22,142 bases of DNA from Coriobacteriia bacterium (lineage in GTDB: Bacteria > Actinomycetota > Coriobacteriia > Anaerosomatales > PALSA-660). The notes below the pieces were generated by a model that saw nothing but the letters and a program-made list of their open reading frames with translations, had not been told where the DNA came from and searched no databases. Below, in pieces: positions 9,301-17,033 of this stretch (the first letter of the stretch is position 1; each line of letters opens with the position of its first letter). The translations under genes were made by a program, and so were the position numbers. The DNA lies in assembly GCA_030652345.1 (NCBI GenBank), contig JAUSAU010000018.1:1-22142 (forward strand), read 5' to 3'.

Positions 9301-9548
9301 AGTACATCCAGCGGTCGGTGTCCCTCGAGGATGACGACGTCCTGCTCCTGTATACGGATGGCGTCACCGAGGCCCGTCGTGGCTCGAAGTTCTTCGGAGA
9401 GGGGCGCGTACGCCGCGTCGTTCGCAAGGCCGAGACGGCCCGTGAGCTCGTCCAGCAGCTGCTGGGGGCGGTTCAGGAGTTCAGTGCCGGGCCTCTGCGC
9501 GATGATGCCGCGGCGCTCGCGATCCGCTTTCTCCGGCGTGACGTGTGA
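6303..9548 (+). CDS. Membrane sensor SpoIIE-type serine phosphatase with HAMP and three GAF domains
   Basis: 1081 residues from GTG at 6303, chosen over ATG 6270 because GAGGGGG lies seven bases before it and the sequence then begins MKKR before a membrane helix. Order: TM1 (about 12-37), extracytoplasmic CACHE-like region (38-275), TM2 (278-300), HAMP (302-346), GAF1 (355-503), GAF2 (515-670), GAF3 (680-838), then a PPM/SpoIIE phosphatase (about 865-1081). Metal-binding aspartates are visible: GGDYYD (Asp881), GDVCGKG (Asp899), YTDGVTEA (Asp1019) and RDDAA (Asp1067/1068). Such enzymes remove phosphate from a serine on a STAS anti-sigma antagonist. A STAS-HATPase fusion follows 76 bases downstream and is the obvious substrate. 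Three GAF domains suggest several small-molecule or protein inputs; the signals cannot be read from sequence. Confidence 0.93.
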   Translation: MKKRAGASLSTRVTVLTFVAVTLSALVISAVSIAGVYNLARSEDQSRLAAYRRLMLDDITARLTIVDRVVDSLATIPDASTATRDELQRSVVRSASANVEYFDTLMYTDASGTVLAAAPAEHAPGSLAAATYLPVTTGADAVFGWEDTGVATTSRLWIIRRVPDGGRVINVVGRVRTGFMARIVDDVSSARETVSALVVDGHRDVVTSGEGSARFSSRSITMLPEAPGAGRGTATVQQSDFGRLSGYYADVAAAPELRWRVVVLESETAVFMRAREALVPAGVATFGVALLAVFVALAYSRRLLAPVKAFERRAREVASGGYVRPMKIERDDELGRLADAFNEMGVRLNSLQDMAQLLASASKLNDVLDAVLDAVGHILGTGDAAILLTDDDGLALMLVRGRGLAVPAATLLVPIDDPSPITEAFHEQRPAAFQGSGGEWSSPLHRLFGADAARSGVVVPLVMGREVLGVVVVLAAGSRRFTDAQVETLRAFSANAAVAVRNSRLYEYEHVSRTEAEALREVAELIVRPTDLAEALDRAAGIAAELLDMSGWYLAVEGREQIGLDPPASVEESRRLMRAWRMVEPGGEGADSPRFDPVVIPDVQAEAGLRELLGHEVGSALLVPLVQGSAVRGVLALVDEQRGRVLLSRHVALAGTIGKELSLAIRNAFLLQQARTRAANLETVFRISQAVSSELQINVVLNRVLDVVQKIFSADAVALMSYDMGRRCIVTSMARGVSNREMLYFQTPPGVDIPGKVYETRTPAAHGELLRVSTPLASLAVNQGLHSMIAVPLMARGKSIGVLVVYARDADAFSGEDMELLLTFAAQAALAIDTASLYGKEHHVSSMLQASILPERLPEIAGLETASFYLPAGAEADIGGDYYDLFVTRDGKVVFAIGDVCGKGVLAATKTSMIKYALRGLVAAGAGPADSLAELNHLVAMSGDPSDIVTAWVGFLDLEKRRLVYADGGHPPGLLWKPAERRIERLAATGPLLGAVPGVEYIQRSVSLEDDDVLLLYTDGVTEARRGSKFFGEGRVRRVVRKAETARELVQQLLGAVQEFSAGPLRDDAAALAIRFLRRDV

Positions 9549-9624
9549 CGCACGTGCGTGACGCTGCTGCGCGTGCGGGGTAGAACAGCGCAAGGTACCT
9601 ACGACGACCGGACGTACGCTCACC

Positions 9625-10419
9625 ATGATCACGATCGACAGAGAGCCCGGATCGCCTGCCTGTGTTGCGAGGATGAGCGGCGATATCGACTTCGCGGTGG
9701 TCCCCGACGTGCGGGCCGCCATCGACGCCGCCATCGGGGATGGCTGTTCGAGCGTCGTCATGGACCTGTCGGCGGTGACGTATGCGGATTCGTCGGCACT
9801 CGGCCTGCTCGTCTGGATCGACAAGCGCCTGCAGCCGTACGGAGGCAAGTTGATCCTCGCGGGTGCCGACCGCAACGTGAGCCGGGTGCTCGAGCTGTCG
9901 GGGCTCGTGGGCGTCGCTCCCTCGGTCAGCGCCGCGTCGTCTGTCGAGGAAGCTCTGGAGGGCTTGGACGTGACGGTCGAGGAACGGGTGCCGGTCTGGA
10001 CTCGGCACCTCGACGCGCGTGCTGCGGTCGACGGCATGGCGGGTCTGCGAACCCAGGTCATCGACTGGGTCAGACCGCTCGGGCTCTCCGATTCGGGTCA
10101 GTTCGATCTGAAAGTCGCCGTCGGCGAGGCGCTTGCGAACGCGGTCCGGCACGGCTCGAGTTCCGACCACGACGCGATCGCCGTCGAGGTCAGGGCGTTC
10201 GACGATCGCGTCGAGGTGCTCGTGTCCGACAAGGGACATGGATTCGATGGCGACGCGGCGTGTGACGGCGATGTCTACGCATCCGGAGGTCGCGGCGTCA
10301 TGTTCATGCGCGCGCTGATGGACAAGGTGGAGTTCAGTGAGTGCACGGGGGGCGGGACGACCGTGCGCCTCGTCAAGCGCCTGCCCGCCACGTTCGGCGG
10401 CGCTGCGGAGGCCGTGTGA
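9625..10419 (+). CDS. STAS-HATPase fusion: anti-sigma factor antagonist joined to serine kinase
   Basis: 264 residues. Residues 1-105 form a STAS domain of the RsbV/SpoIIAA type with DLSAVTYADSSALG; Ser56 or Ser57 is the likely phosphorylation site. Residues about 130-255 form an RsbW-like HATPase_c domain: GEALANAVRHG (N box, Glu168 and Asn172), DKGHGFD (G1 box, Asp202) and GGRGVMFMRALMD (G2 box). Normally antagonist and kinase are separate proteins whose binding is controlled by phosphorylation. Here they are one chain, so the kinase could act on its own STAS domain, with the upstream SpoIIE phosphatase reversing it. The ATG has only a weak ribosome site. No sigma factor lies nearby, so the output is unknown. 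Domain calls are strong. Confidence 0.92.
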   Translation: MITIDREPGSPACVARMSGDIDFAVVPDVRAAIDAAIGDGCSSVVMDLSAVTYADSSALGLLVWIDKRLQPYGGKLILAGADRNVSRVLELSGLVGVAPSVSAASSVEEALEGLDVTVEERVPVWTRHLDARAAVDGMAGLRTQVIDWVRPLGLSDSGQFDLKVAVGEALANAVRHGSSSDHDAIAVEVRAFDDRVEVLVSDKGHGFDGDAACDGDVYASGGRGVMFMRALMDKVEFSECTGGGTTVRLVKRLPATFGGAAEAV

Positions 10420-11435
10420 AGCCGGCCGGTCGGGTACTCGTGCTGGGAGCGCCGTTCGGGGGCGAGGATCGGGCAGCCGAGGCGATCGCCGAGGCGATGC
10501 AGCACTCCTCCCGTGGTGCGCTCGCGGTCGAGGTCGCGGACTTCTACCGACGGTTCGCACCGCGACTGGCATCCCTTGCGGCCCTCGCGCATCGCACGGA
10601 CGCCGCCTTCCTGCCCGACGGGTCGGTCTCGTTGCTCGAGCTCACGCGGTCGACCCCGGACGCGCCCGCAGTGCGCGAGCTGGCGGCGGGGGCCGTGGCG
10701 GCGCTCGAGTCGGCGGTCGCCACGCTGCGGCCTGTCGCGGTGGTCTCGACCGACCAGGTTGCCGCCGCCGCTGCCGCGGAACTGCGAGGACGCTATCCGT
10801 TCGTTGCGGTCACGGTCGTGTGCGACCTGATGCCGCGTCGCATGTGGGCCCACCCGGACGCCGACCTGCTGTGCGTCGCGGGTGACGAGGCCCGCGAGCA
10901 GGCCGCGTTGCACGGCGTCGCATGGGAGCGGATCGCCGTGACCGGGGTCCCGGCTCGCGGCTCCTACACCGACCCTCCCGCGCCCGCGCGCCCGCGCGTC
11001 GGTGCGCCGATGAGCGTGGCGATCGTCGCTCCTGCCGAGCGCGCTGCGGTTCGCCAGGCACTCGTCAAGGACATCGCGGGCGCCGGTGCTGATGCGGTCG
11101 ACGTGGGTACCGGAGACCCGGCAGCCGTGGTCAGAGCCGCCGGTCTGGTCGTCTGCGCGGGGGGAGGCGAGCTGCTGTGGAGTGCGCCGGCGGCAGGAGT
11201 CCCGCTTCTGCTCCTGGGTGACGTCCCGGCCGCCCAGCGCGCCGGGGCGGACCTTCTGGTCGCGGCGGGCGCTGCGCTGCCCGTGCGAGACGGCGCTCAC
11301 CTGGCCGACACCGTCGCGCACCTCGTGCGTCGCCCGGAGCGGGTACGCGCTCTGCGCGAGGCCGCCGCCGCGTTCGGGCGGCCCGCGGCGGCGCGTTCGG
11401 TCGCTGAGCGGGTTGCCGCGCTCATCCGGGGATAG
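10416..11435 (+). CDS. MGDG-synthase/UgtP-like glycosyltransferase (GT-B fold)
   Basis: 339 residues from GTG 10416, overlapping the previous stop by four bases. The frame opens earlier (10341), but that part is the shadow of the STAS-HATPase gene. The N-terminal half follows the MGDG synthase pattern: VLVLGAPFGGEDRAAEAIAEA, an acidic VEVADFYRRFAP segment, and WAHPDAD (His146) followed by a stretch ending ERIAVTGVP. In the C-terminal half VVCAGGGELLWSAPAAGVPL is where family members bind the sugar nucleotide. Relatives transfer glucose or galactose to diacylglycerol. The protein is shorter than usual (370-400 residues), mainly by loss around the inter-domain region. The usual PGG(L/H)T motif is altered to AGGGEL. 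Substrate is uncertain; it could act on another lipid. Confidence 0.75.
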   Translation: MKPAGRVLVLGAPFGGEDRAAEAIAEAMQHSSRGALAVEVADFYRRFAPRLASLAALAHRTDAAFLPDGSVSLLELTRSTPDAPAVRELAAGAVAALESAVATLRPVAVVSTDQVAAAAAAELRGRYPFVAVTVVCDLMPRRMWAHPDADLLCVAGDEAREQAALHGVAWERIAVTGVPARGSYTDPPAPARPRVGAPMSVAIVAPAERAAVRQALVKDIAGAGADAVDVGTGDPAAVVRAAGLVVCAGGGELLWSAPAAGVPLLLLGDVPAAQRAGADLLVAAGAALPVRDGAHLADTVAHLVRRPERVRALREAAAAFGRPAAARSVAERVAALIRG

Positions 11436-11545
11436 TCCGCTGACGGCGCGGATGAGTGGCGGGCGCGCCGAGGCCGGGACTGTCCGCATGCGGTCGCTTG
11501 CAGTACCATCGAGCGGGGGACGCCGATGATTTCGATCGAGGTCTG

Positions 11546-12112
11546 ATGGATCTGTACGAGGCCATAGAGAGCCGTCATTCGTACCGCGCATTCCACGCGG
11601 AGCCTGTAGACGGCGAAGCGCTGGATCGCGTGCTTCGCGCTGCGATCTCCGCGCCCTCGTCCATGAACCTGCAGCCATGGAGCTTCCACGTGGCGACAGG
11701 CGCCAGGCGTGACGAGGTCGGTGAGATCATGGCGCTGTCCACGGTCCACCTGCAGGAGTACATCGACGTGATGCCTGCGGAGAAGCTCGAAGCTGCGGAG
11801 CGGTTCTTCGCGACCCTCGGGAACGCTCCCGTCGTCGTCGCCGTCGCGGTCCCGATCGCCGGCGACGAACTCCAGCGGATCAACTCGTACGTGTCCACGG
11901 GCTGCGCGCTCGAGAACCTCATGCTCGCCGCGACGGCGGAGGGACTCGGCTGCTGCACCATCACGTTCTCGTTCTGGGTGCGCGACCAGCTCGCCCGGGC
12001 GCTCTGTGTCGACGATAGCCGGGAGATCGTCTCCCTGGTGCTCATCGGACGACCCGCGGAGGAGCCCCACGCCGTGGTGCGTCGGGCCGAGACGATCGTC
12101 TACTGCGAGTGA
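11546..12112 (+). CDS. Nitroreductase-family flavoprotein
   Basis: 188 residues. An in-frame upstream opening exists at 11456, but ATG 11546 has GAGG just before it and gives the normal MDLYEAIESRHSYRAF beginning, in which Arg10 and Arg14 contact FMN phosphate. APSSMNLQPWSF (about 35-46) is the second FMN-contact segment. GLGCCTITFSFW matches the family's later helix. These enzymes use FMN and NAD(P)H to reduce nitro compounds, quinones or flavins, or act on cofactors such as in iodotyrosine deiodination. The natural substrate cannot be told. The following HAD gene overlaps it by four bases, so the two are translated together. Confidence 0.9.
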   Translation: MDLYEAIESRHSYRAFHAEPVDGEALDRVLRAAISAPSSMNLQPWSFHVATGARRDEVGEIMALSTVHLQEYIDVMPAEKLEAAERFFATLGNAPVVVAVAVPIAGDELQRINSYVSTGCALENLMLAATAEGLGCCTITFSFWVRDQLARALCVDDSREIVSLVLIGRPAEEPHAVVRRAETIVYCE

Positions 12113-12825
12113 GCGACCGGAAATCCTGCTGCGACGCGGTCTTCTTCGATGTCGGCAACACGCTGCTCTACCCGTACCCGTCGGTGAGCGTCGTGGTCGA
12201 GGAGATCCTGCGCGAGGCCGGTCACGTCCGGGACCTCGAGGCGATCGAGCAGCTCATGCCTGTCGTCGATGAGTACTACGAGGACCGCTACCGGGCTGAC
12301 GACACATTCTGGACCGATGACGCGGGTGCGATGGACGTGTGGGTCGGCATGTACACGCTGCTGTGCCGGCGCCTCGGTCTCGACCAGCGCGTGGCGCCGG
12401 TGCTGGCGCGAGCCGTCTACGACGCATTCGGCGAGCCGGAGCGCTGGCGGGCCTACGATGACGTACGCCCTGCGTTCGAGCGGCTGCGCGCCGCCGGCGT
12501 GAAGGTCGGCATCATCTCGAACTGGGACACGCGGCTCGAGCGCATCTTCGCCGGCCTCGGTCTGCTCGACCTCGTCGATGTCATCGTCTCGTCGGCCGCC
12601 GTCGGCCTGCACAAGCCCGATCCGCGGATCTTCCTCCTGGCGTGCGCGCGAGTCGGCGTGGAGCCGGGCTCCTGCGCGCACGTGGGCGACCACTACTACG
12701 CCGACGTGCTCGGCGCTCGCGTGGTCGGCATGTGGCCTGTTCTCATCGACCGGCACGGCGTCGGGTGTCCCATCTCGGTCGCCTGCATCGAGTCGCTCGA
12801 AGACCTCGAGGTGGTGATCTCGTGA
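12109..12825 (+). CDS. HAD-superfamily hydrolase (subfamily IA, HDHD3/REG-2-like)
   Basis: 238 residues beginning at GTG 12109, overlapping the nitroreductase stop by GTGA. Motif I is FFDVGNTLL with nucleophile Asp14 and Thr18; motif II is IISNWD (Ser137); motif III is HKPDPRIF (Lys169); motif IV is HVGDHYYAD (Asp194 and Asp199). A helical cap lies between motifs I and II. The usual second aspartate of motif I (DxD) is glycine (Gly16), as in HDHD3/REG-2 relatives, so ordinary phosphatase chemistry lacks its general acid. The function may be a different hydrolysis or be weak. It overlaps the next gene by four bases. The fold is certain; the substrate is unknown. Confidence 0.9.
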   Translation: MSDRKSCCDAVFFDVGNTLLYPYPSVSVVVEEILREAGHVRDLEAIEQLMPVVDEYYEDRYRADDTFWTDDAGAMDVWVGMYTLLCRRLGLDQRVAPVLARAVYDAFGEPERWRAYDDVRPAFERLRAAGVKVGIISNWDTRLERIFAGLGLLDLVDVIVSSAAVGLHKPDPRIFLLACARVGVEPGSCAHVGDHYYADVLGARVVGMWPVLIDRHGVGCPISVACIESLEDLEVVIS

Positions 12826-14516
12826 AGGCGCGCTCCTGGATCGCGCTCGTGCTGGGCATCATCGCCTCCCTTGGCATCAGCTACGGCGCCTACACGCTGG
12901 CGACCTACTCCTGGAATCAGGTGGTCGACTACCGCGGTCCCTATGCGAAGGCGGCGTTGCCCGCCGGTGCGGTGCCGGGAACGGGGACCGCGGATGCCGA
13001 TAGCCGGGTCGTGTTCGTCATCGTCGATGGCCTTCGTGAGGACGTATCGCGCTCGATGCCGGTGCTCAACACGCTGCGCGCCCACGGGTACGACGGGCTC
13101 GCGGTGACCGGGCAGCCCTCACTCAGCTTCCCGAACTGGACGACGCTCATGTCCGGCGCATCACAGCGATTCAGCGGTGTGACCACCAACTGGTTCGAGG
13201 AGCGGGTCCCCGTCGAGACCCTCGTGGACACCGCTCTGGCTGCCGATCGCGTCGTGGCGGTCTCCGCGCCCACCGATTTCGAGATGCTGTACGGAGTGAA
13301 GCGCTCGCCGTACGTCTACCTTCGGGACTGGGAGAAGGGCGTATACATGACGGGCGGGATCGTCGACAACGCGATCCGGCTCGCGTCCGAGTCCGGCGCC
13401 ACGCTGCTGATCGTCCATTCTCCGGACATCGACGAGGCCGGGCATGCGTCCGGCGGCGCTTCGAAGGAGTATCTGGACACGGCCAGGAAGGTCGACGCCG
13501 ATCTGGGCCGTCTCGTGAGCGCGCTTCAGGATCGCAGGACCACCTTCGTGATCGCGTCGGACCACGGGCACATCGACACGGGCGGCCACGGAGGGCCCGA
13601 GACGATCGTGACCGAGGTGCCGGTCGTGCTCGCGGGTCCGAGCGTCGCGCTCGGCAGCGGGGCGGTCTCCCAGGAGCAGATCGCTCCGACGGTCGCCCGG
13701 ATAGCAGGCCTTCCTGCGCCGCGCAACGCCGCAGCGCCGCCGATCGAGACGCTCGTGAACGCTCCGTCGGACGATGGGCGTTTCGCTGCCCAGCAGAGGT
13801 CGGCCTTCGCTGCCTATGCCGCGGCGGTGACCGGCGGCCCGCTCGACCCGGCCTCGGGCGATCGGCGAGCCTTCGATGCTGCCACTCAGGCGCGCCTGCA
13901 GCGTGAGCGCGGAGAGCGCCTCCCGATGGCGCTCGGGTTGGTACTTGCGGCCATCCTGCTGATCGCCGTCGTCGGCATCTTCTCGTGGCGTGCGCTCGTC
14001 TCCGCGCTCGCGGGCGCGGCGGGCTACTACATCACCTACAACGCCCTGTACTTCGGACTGCACCGCTACGGGCTGTGGTCGCTGTCGTCGTTCAACTCCG
14101 AGGACCTGCTCAAGGCGTTCATGAACGCGCGGATGATCGAGGCGGTCATCGCGGGCGTCGTCGCGGCCTTCATCGCTGCTGACGTCTACCTGGTCACCCG
14201 CAAGGAGCCCAAGCGCCCGAAGGGCGAGTATCTGCCCGGATGGCTCGCCCTCGGTGTGGCCACGGCGCTGGTGATCCAAGCGACGCTCGTCATCCAGGTG
14301 GCCTGGTACCTCTGGTTCTGGGGCGCATCGCTCGTCTGGTTCATCCCGGACCTGCAGATGGGCTTCAAGTACGACCTCGACCTCATCCAGCTGACCGCCG
14401 TCGGCGCCATCGCGCTGCTCGGACCTGTTATCACCTACCTCGCGGGGCGGTATCATCCGATACGGCCGCCGAAGGCCGCCCCTTCCGATACGACCGTGCC
14501 GGTCGCCTCCTCGTAG
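12822..14516 (+). CDS. Membrane phosphodiesterase of the alkaline phosphatase superfamily
   Basis: 564 residues from GTG 12822. An N-terminal membrane anchor (about 5-28) is followed by an extracytoplasmic catalytic domain with the two-metal site of this superfamily: VIVDGL (Asp69), FPNWTTLMSG (nucleophile Thr107), SPDIDEAGH (Asp204 and His208), SDHGH (Asp247, His248) and GGHGG (His256). The layout resembles nucleotide pyrophosphatases and GPI ethanolamine-phosphate transferases. From about residue 365 the protein becomes a membrane domain with about five helices, which plain nucleotide pyrophosphatases lack. A polar C-terminal tail follows. The enzyme may transfer or remove a polar head group on lipids or cell-surface polymers; that is inference from architecture. 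It is translationally coupled to the HAD gene before it. Confidence 0.82.
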   Translation: MKARSWIALVLGIIASLGISYGAYTLATYSWNQVVDYRGPYAKAALPAGAVPGTGTADADSRVVFVIVDGLREDVSRSMPVLNTLRAHGYDGLAVTGQPSLSFPNWTTLMSGASQRFSGVTTNWFEERVPVETLVDTALAADRVVAVSAPTDFEMLYGVKRSPYVYLRDWEKGVYMTGGIVDNAIRLASESGATLLIVHSPDIDEAGHASGGASKEYLDTARKVDADLGRLVSALQDRRTTFVIASDHGHIDTGGHGGPETIVTEVPVVLAGPSVALGSGAVSQEQIAPTVARIAGLPAPRNAAAPPIETLVNAPSDDGRFAAQQRSAFAAYAAAVTGGPLDPASGDRRAFDAATQARLQRERGERLPMALGLVLAAILLIAVVGIFSWRALVSALAGAAGYYITYNALYFGLHRYGLWSLSSFNSEDLLKAFMNARMIEAVIAGVVAAFIAADVYLVTRKEPKRPKGEYLPGWLALGVATALVIQATLVIQVAWYLWFWGASLVWFIPDLQMGFKYDLDLIQLTAVGAIALLGPVITYLAGRYHPIRPPKAAPSDTTVPVASS

Positions 14517-14558
14517 AGGGCGGGCGCCCGGCTCGACCCCGAACCGAGGAGTCCCCGC

Positions 14559-16043
14559 ATGGCCGTCAAGGACCTGCGCGAGTTCATCGCGCTCATCGAG
14601 AAGAAGGGCCAGCTCAAGCGGGTCACCGCCGAGCTGGACCCCGTCCTCGAGATCGGTGAGGTCACCGATCGCGTGAGCAAGGCCGTCGGCCCCGGGCTCA
14701 TCTTCGAGAACCCTGTGGACCGCGAGACCGGCCGTCACTACGACATCCCCGTCGCCATCAACCTGTTCGGCTCGTACGACCGCATGGCGTGGGGCATGGG
14801 CGTGGACGCCGAGACCGGCACGTGGAAGGACCTCGACGCGGTCGGCAAGCGACTCATGGACATGCTGCCGCTCGACATGCCCGCGTCCATGAAGGGCAAG
14901 CTCGACGTCCTCATGGGGCTCAAGGACCTCGCCGGCGCGGGCGCCAAGGAGATCAAGAACGCTCCCGTGCAGCAGGTCGTCTACCGCGGCGATGACGTCG
15001 ACCTCGGGATACTGCCGGTGCTCAAGACCTGGCCGGAGGACGGCGGGCGCTTCATCACGCTGCCGCTCGTGGTCACCGCGAGCCAGAAGGGCAAGCTCAA
15101 CGTCGGCATGTACCGCATGCAGATCTTCGACAAGAACACGACCGGCATGCACATCCACCAGCACCACGACGGCGCGAAGAACATGCGCGAGCACTTCGCG
15201 GCGGGCAACACGCGATTCCCGGTCTCCGTGGCGCTCGGCGCCGATCCGGTCACGATCTTCTCCGCCACCGCTCCCGTGCCGCCGATCATCGACGAGTACT
15301 TGTTCGCGGGCATCATTCGCGGCGAACCGGTCGAGGTCGTCAAGTGCATTACGAACGATCTGCTCGGTCCCGCGCACGCGGAGATCGTGCTCGAAGGCTA
15401 CGTCGAGGCGGGGGAGACGCGCTGGGAGGGCCCGTTCGGCGATCACACCGGCTACTACTCACTTGCCGACGACTTCCCGGTCTTCCACGTCGAGGCGATC
15501 ACGATGCGCAAGGACGCCATCTACCCGGCGACCATCGTCGGCCGCCCGCCGATGGAGGACTGCTATCTGGGCAAGGCCACCGAGCGACTCTTCCTGCCGA
15601 TCGTGAAGGCGATGATGCCCGAGGTGCTCGACTACGACCTGCCGCTCGAGGGCGTCTTCCACAACTGCGCGATCTTCCGGATCCGCAAGGAGTTCGCCGG
15701 CCAGGCGTTCCGCGTGATGAACTTCGCCTGGTCCATGGGCCAGATGATGTTCACGAAGTTCGTCATCGTCGTGGATGAGGACGTGGACTGCCACGACTAC
15801 AGCCAGGTCGCCTGGCGCTGCTTCAACAACGTGGATCCGAGCCGCGACATCCTCATCTCCAAGGGCCCGCTCGACCGTCTCGACCACTCGAGCAACCTCG
15901 AGAGCTTCGGCTACAAGATGGGCATCGACGCCACCAAGCCGCTGCCGAACGAGGGCCACGACCGCGGCTGGCCGGATGCGCTCGAGATGGACCCGGCGGT
16001 CAAGGCACGCGTCGACGCTATGTGGAAGGACCTCGGGCTGTGA
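14559..16043 (+). CDS. ubiD: UbiD-family prenyl-FMN-dependent decarboxylase (probable MqnL)
   Basis: 494 residues, full length for UbiD. GAGGAG sits seven bases before the ATG. Key family segments are visible: NVGMYRMQIFD (Asn181, Arg186), HIHQHHDGAKN (His198-His203 region, metal and prFMN phosphate binding) and EGPFGDHTGYY (Glu290 and Asp295, at the positions of the catalytic acid pair). UbiD enzymes decarboxylate aromatic acids using prenylated FMN made by UbiX. Next to a UbiA-type prenyltransferase and ubiX, this is best read as the decarboxylase of the futalosine menaquinone pathway (MqnL) acting on prenylated dihydroxynaphthoate. No mqnA-E genes are in the window, so ubiquinone-like or other roles are not excluded. 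Confidence 0.93.
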   Translation: MAVKDLREFIALIEKKGQLKRVTAELDPVLEIGEVTDRVSKAVGPGLIFENPVDRETGRHYDIPVAINLFGSYDRMAWGMGVDAETGTWKDLDAVGKRLMDMLPLDMPASMKGKLDVLMGLKDLAGAGAKEIKNAPVQQVVYRGDDVDLGILPVLKTWPEDGGRFITLPLVVTASQKGKLNVGMYRMQIFDKNTTGMHIHQHHDGAKNMREHFAAGNTRFPVSVALGADPVTIFSATAPVPPIIDEYLFAGIIRGEPVEVVKCITNDLLGPAHAEIVLEGYVEAGETRWEGPFGDHTGYYSLADDFPVFHVEAITMRKDAIYPATIVGRPPMEDCYLGKATERLFLPIVKAMMPEVLDYDLPLEGVFHNCAIFRIRKEFAGQAFRVMNFAWSMGQMMFTKFVIVVDEDVDCHDYSQVAWRCFNNVDPSRDILISKGPLDRLDHSSNLESFGYKMGIDATKPLPNEGHDRGWPDALEMDPAVKARVDAMWKDLGL

Positions 16044-17023
16044 GTGACGCCCCCGTCGCCGACCCGAAGAAGCCCGGCAAGGTCGCCGTCCTGCTCGAGC
16101 TCGTGAAGTTCGAGCACTCGATCTTCGCACTGCCGTACGCCTACATCGGCGCGATATACGGGGCGGCGTTCGTTGAGCGCCTCGACCCGCTCTACGAGCT
16201 GCCGCCTCAGGTACAGCCGTTCCTCGCTCTCGGTCCCGCGCTTCTCTACAAGGGAGGCGGATATGCGTGGCCGGCGTGGTCCGCCCTTCTCTGGATCACC
16301 GTGGCGATGGTCGGTGCCCGCGCGTTCGCGTTCGTCGTGAACCGCGCGGTGGACAAGGAGATCGACGCGCGCAACCCGCGCACGGCCGGCCGTGCCATCC
16401 CCGCCGGCCTCATCAAGGCGTGGGAGCTGTGGCTCTTCTCGGCGGTCATGCTGGCGGCGTATCTCGTGGCCGTGTTCCAGCTCGCGCCGGTCACGCACTG
16501 GCTGTGGCCGATCCCGCTCGCGATGTTCATTGCGTATCCCTACCTGAAGCGCTTCACATGGGCCTGCCACTTCTGGCTCGGCGCGTGCCTCGGGCTCGGC
16601 GCGTGCGGCGGCTGGGCGGCCGTCGGCGCGCCGCTGAGCGACCCCGCTCCGTGGGTCTTCGCCGCTGCGGTAACCCTGTGGACCGCCGGCTTCGACATCA
16701 TCTACGCCACCCAGGACTACGAGTGTGACGTACGTGACGGCGTGCATTCCGTCCCCGCCGATCTCGGCATCGCCCGGGGCCTCGTCATCACCCGCGCCTG
16801 CCACGCACTGACCTTCCTGCTGCTGCTCGGCGGGGGATACCTCGTCGGCGCCGGATGGCCCTACTACACGGGCGTCGTCATCGCGGGAATACTCCTCGCG
16901 TACGAGAACGCGATCGTGAAGGCGGACGACCTCTCCCGCGTGAACGCCGCGTTCTTCACCACGAACGGTGTGATCGCCATCATCCTGCTGGCCGGCGCCG
17001 TCGCCGACCGCTTCATCGGATAG
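16040..17023 (+). CDS. mqnP: UbiA-family prenyltransferase (probable MqnP)
   Basis: 327 residues from GTG 16040, overlapping the ubiD stop by GTGA; the frame opens at 16022 but that start lies inside ubiD. The protein has about eight to nine membrane segments. Both aspartate-rich motifs are present: NRAVDKEIDARNPRT (Asn101, Asp105, Asp109) and DIIYATQDYECDVRDG (Asp219, Asp226, Asp230), which bind magnesium and the prenyl diphosphate. LVKFEHSIFALPYA at the N-terminus is typical of the MqnP/UbiA branch. It attaches a polyprenyl chain to an aromatic acid in the membrane; with ubiD and ubiX on either side, 1,4-dihydroxy-6-naphthoate is the likely acceptor. An unusual insertion with Pro-rich loops (about residues 48-65) precedes the first motif. 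Confidence 0.9.
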   Translation: MSDAPVADPKKPGKVAVLLELVKFEHSIFALPYAYIGAIYGAAFVERLDPLYELPPQVQPFLALGPALLYKGGGYAWPAWSALLWITVAMVGARAFAFVVNRAVDKEIDARNPRTAGRAIPAGLIKAWELWLFSAVMLAAYLVAVFQLAPVTHWLWPIPLAMFIAYPYLKRFTWACHFWLGACLGLGACGGWAAVGAPLSDPAPWVFAAAVTLWTAGFDIIYATQDYECDVRDGVHSVPADLGIARGLVITRACHALTFLLLLGGGYLVGAGWPYYTGVVIAGILLAYENAIVKADDLSRVNAAFFTTNGVIAIILLAGAVADRFIG

Positions 17024-17033
17024 AGGAGCGCAC

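Noticed and set aside
13161..15446. A 761-codon open frame on the minus strand
   Set aside because: Opposite the phosphodiesterase and ubiD genes; composition is that of an antisense shadow and there is no ribosome site.
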